DNA of 41,629 bases. Origin: an uncultured Woeseiaceae bacterium (lineage in GTDB: Bacteria > Pseudomonadota > Gammaproteobacteria > Steroidobacterales > Woeseiaceae). The notes beneath the pieces were generated by a model. The model saw only the letters and a list, made by a program, of their open reading frames with translations, did no database searches and was not told where the DNA came from. The DNA lies in contig CALZMQ010000042.1 of the NCBI GenBank assembly GCA_945788625.1, forward strand, positions 1-41,629, read 5' to 3'. Positions 40,724 to 41,629 of the stretch are shown one piece after another. The first letter of the stretch is position 1. Every line of letters begins with the position of its first letter. A program made the translations under genes and the position numbers.

Positions 40724-41629
40724 ATGTCCAAGTCTGATGCCAAGCCAGACACGACCAGTTTCCGCGATCTCAAGCTATCCGAACCTCTGCTACGAGTGTT
40801 GGATGAGATCGGCTATGAAACACCAACCCCGATTCAAAGCCAGGCGATACCGCCATTGATGAACGGCCGGGACATCCTGGGGCATGCACCCACGGGCACT
40901 GGAAAGACAGCCGCATTCGCCTTGCCGTTACTGTCCCGTATCAACGTGCAGAACAAAAACATTCAGGTCCTGACGCTCACTCCTACTCGTGAACTGGCCA
41001 TTCAAGTGGCCGAAGCGTTTCAGCATTACGCGTCTCACATCAAAGGATTTCATGTGCTGCCCGTTTACGGTGGCCAGGAATATGGCGGTCAAATTCGGCA
41101 ACTCAAACGGGGCGTACAGGTTGTCGTCGGAACCCCCGGTCGCCTGATGGACCACATGCGCAAAGGTACTTTGAAGCTCGGCGGCCTGCAGGCTGTGGTC
41201 CTGGACGAAGCTGATGAAATGCTACGCATGGGATTCATTGACGAAGTGCAGTGGATACTCGATCAAACGCCTGACAAACGTCAAATGGCATTGTTCTCCG
41301 CAACGATGCCGACAGAGGTTGAACGAATTGCGCGGCGCTATCTGAGTGACGCAGCGGAAATTTCGATCAAGGCGCGCACCGCAACAGCAGAAACCATTCG
41401 CCAACGTTATTGGCAGGTGAGTGGCTTTCACAAACTCGACGCATTGACGCGAATACTCGAGGTCGAACCCTTCGACGCCATTCTGATGTTTGTTCGCACC
41501 AAGACCGCAACAACGGAACTTGCCGAGAAACTTGAGGCCCGCGGCTACGCTGCCGCAGCGATGAACGGCGACATGGCGCAGAAGCATCGTGAACAAACCG
41601 TTGAGCGCTTCAAGAAAGGGACACTGGAT
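40724..41629 (+). CDS. deaD: DEAD-box RNA helicase, DeaD/CsdA type (3' truncated by window)
   Basis: 302 codons are present with no stop before the window end. DEAD-box motifs in order: Q motif PTPIQSQAIP, I HAPTGTGKT, Ia PTRELAIQV, Ib TPGRL, II DEAD (LDEADEMLRMGF), III SAT, and the start of the second RecA domain with LMFVRTKTAT and MNGDMAQKHREQTVERF. The wording around motifs II and IV (LDEADEMLRMGFI, FVRTK, NGDM) is characteristic of DeaD/CsdA, which remodels structured RNA and assists ribosome assembly, especially in the cold. The first motif reads APTGTGKT rather than AQTG. The leader carries a terminator-like hairpin, suggesting regulated read-through. Confidence 0.88.
   Translation, partial: MSKSDAKPDTTSFRDLKLSEPLLRVLDEIGYETPTPIQSQAIPPLMNGRDILGHAPTGTGKTAAFALPLLSRINVQNKNIQVLTLTPTRELAIQVAEAFQHYASHIKGFHVLPVYGGQEYGGQIRQLKRGVQVVVGTPGRLMDHMRKGTLKLGGLQAVVLDEADEMLRMGFIDEVQWILDQTPDKRQMALFSATMPTEVERIARRYLSDAAEISIKARTATAETIRQRYWQVSGFHKLDALTRILEVEPFDAILMFVRTKTATTELAEKLEARGYAAAAMNGDMAQKHREQTVERFKKGTLD

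Noticed and set aside
1..41629. CRISPR arrays, tRNA, rRNA, prophage or integrase
   Set aside because: Looked for on both strands by eye; no repeated spaced units, no cloverleaf or rRNA signatures and no phage or integrase motifs seen.

Overview
The window is GC-rich chromosomal DNA from a Gram-negative bacterium, most likely a gammaproteobacterium. This rests on outer-membrane barrels, lipoboxes, an EttA-family gene of the YbiT type, a DeaD-type helicase, AidB and flavocytochrome c sulfide dehydrogenase. Placement near marine sediment groups such as Woeseiales is a guess from gene content. I saw no rRNA, tRNA, CRISPR array or intact transposase.

Layout. 1-5380: a partial membrane protein; an arsM-marR operon with a paired operator; a Tat-exported CapA-like phosphoesterase; a CYTH-CHAD protein divergent from a CYTH-like unknown. 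5381-5819: decayed DNA with an anti-sigma (RskA) relic and a TolB/PD40 propeller relic. 5820-10774: aidB; a metallophosphoesterase; a wHTH-MNT nucleotidyltransferase with a strong operator-promoter and a stump of its HEPN partner; a membrane protein; an ArsR-SRPBCC pair. 10798-12265: an SLC13-transporter relic, a possible NlpC/P60-like hydrolase and an unexplained small reading frame.

12388-31191 is the main feature: ten genes on the minus strand, every junction overlapping or at most 15 bp apart. In transcription order they are CHASE2-adenylate cyclase; TPR/Slam-like barrel; FecR plus TbpB-like protein; a flavoprotein with two cyclic-nucleotide domains and four [4Fe-4S] motifs; a diheme b-type membrane protein; FHA-TM-decaheme cytochrome; double GlcG/HbpS lipoprotein; outer-membrane barrel; decaheme cytochrome fused to an LVIVD propeller; and a pentaheme c554-like cytochrome. 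Together they could form an electron route cytoplasm - inner membrane - periplasm - outer membrane, with about 25 c-hemes and 2 b-hemes. A cAMP-making enzyme is encoded at the start of the operon and a protein with two apparently intact cNMP pockets lies three genes later. I regard this as the candidate undescribed system.

31456-33950 is a sulfide-oxidation operon (fccA, C-terminally short fccB, lipoprotein rhodanese) just upstream. Between the two operons lies a 3' relic of an SRPBCC gene like the one at 10202. 34117-39070: adenosine-deaminase-like lipoprotein; methyltransferase with a small membrane protein, divergent from a LysR regulator; a second methyltransferase; a cytochrome c'-like protein. 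39067-40624: ybiT with an internal deletion and frameshift. 40640-41629: a deaD-type helicase, cut by the window end, preceded by an extended -10 promoter and an intrinsic-terminator-like hairpin in its presumed leader.
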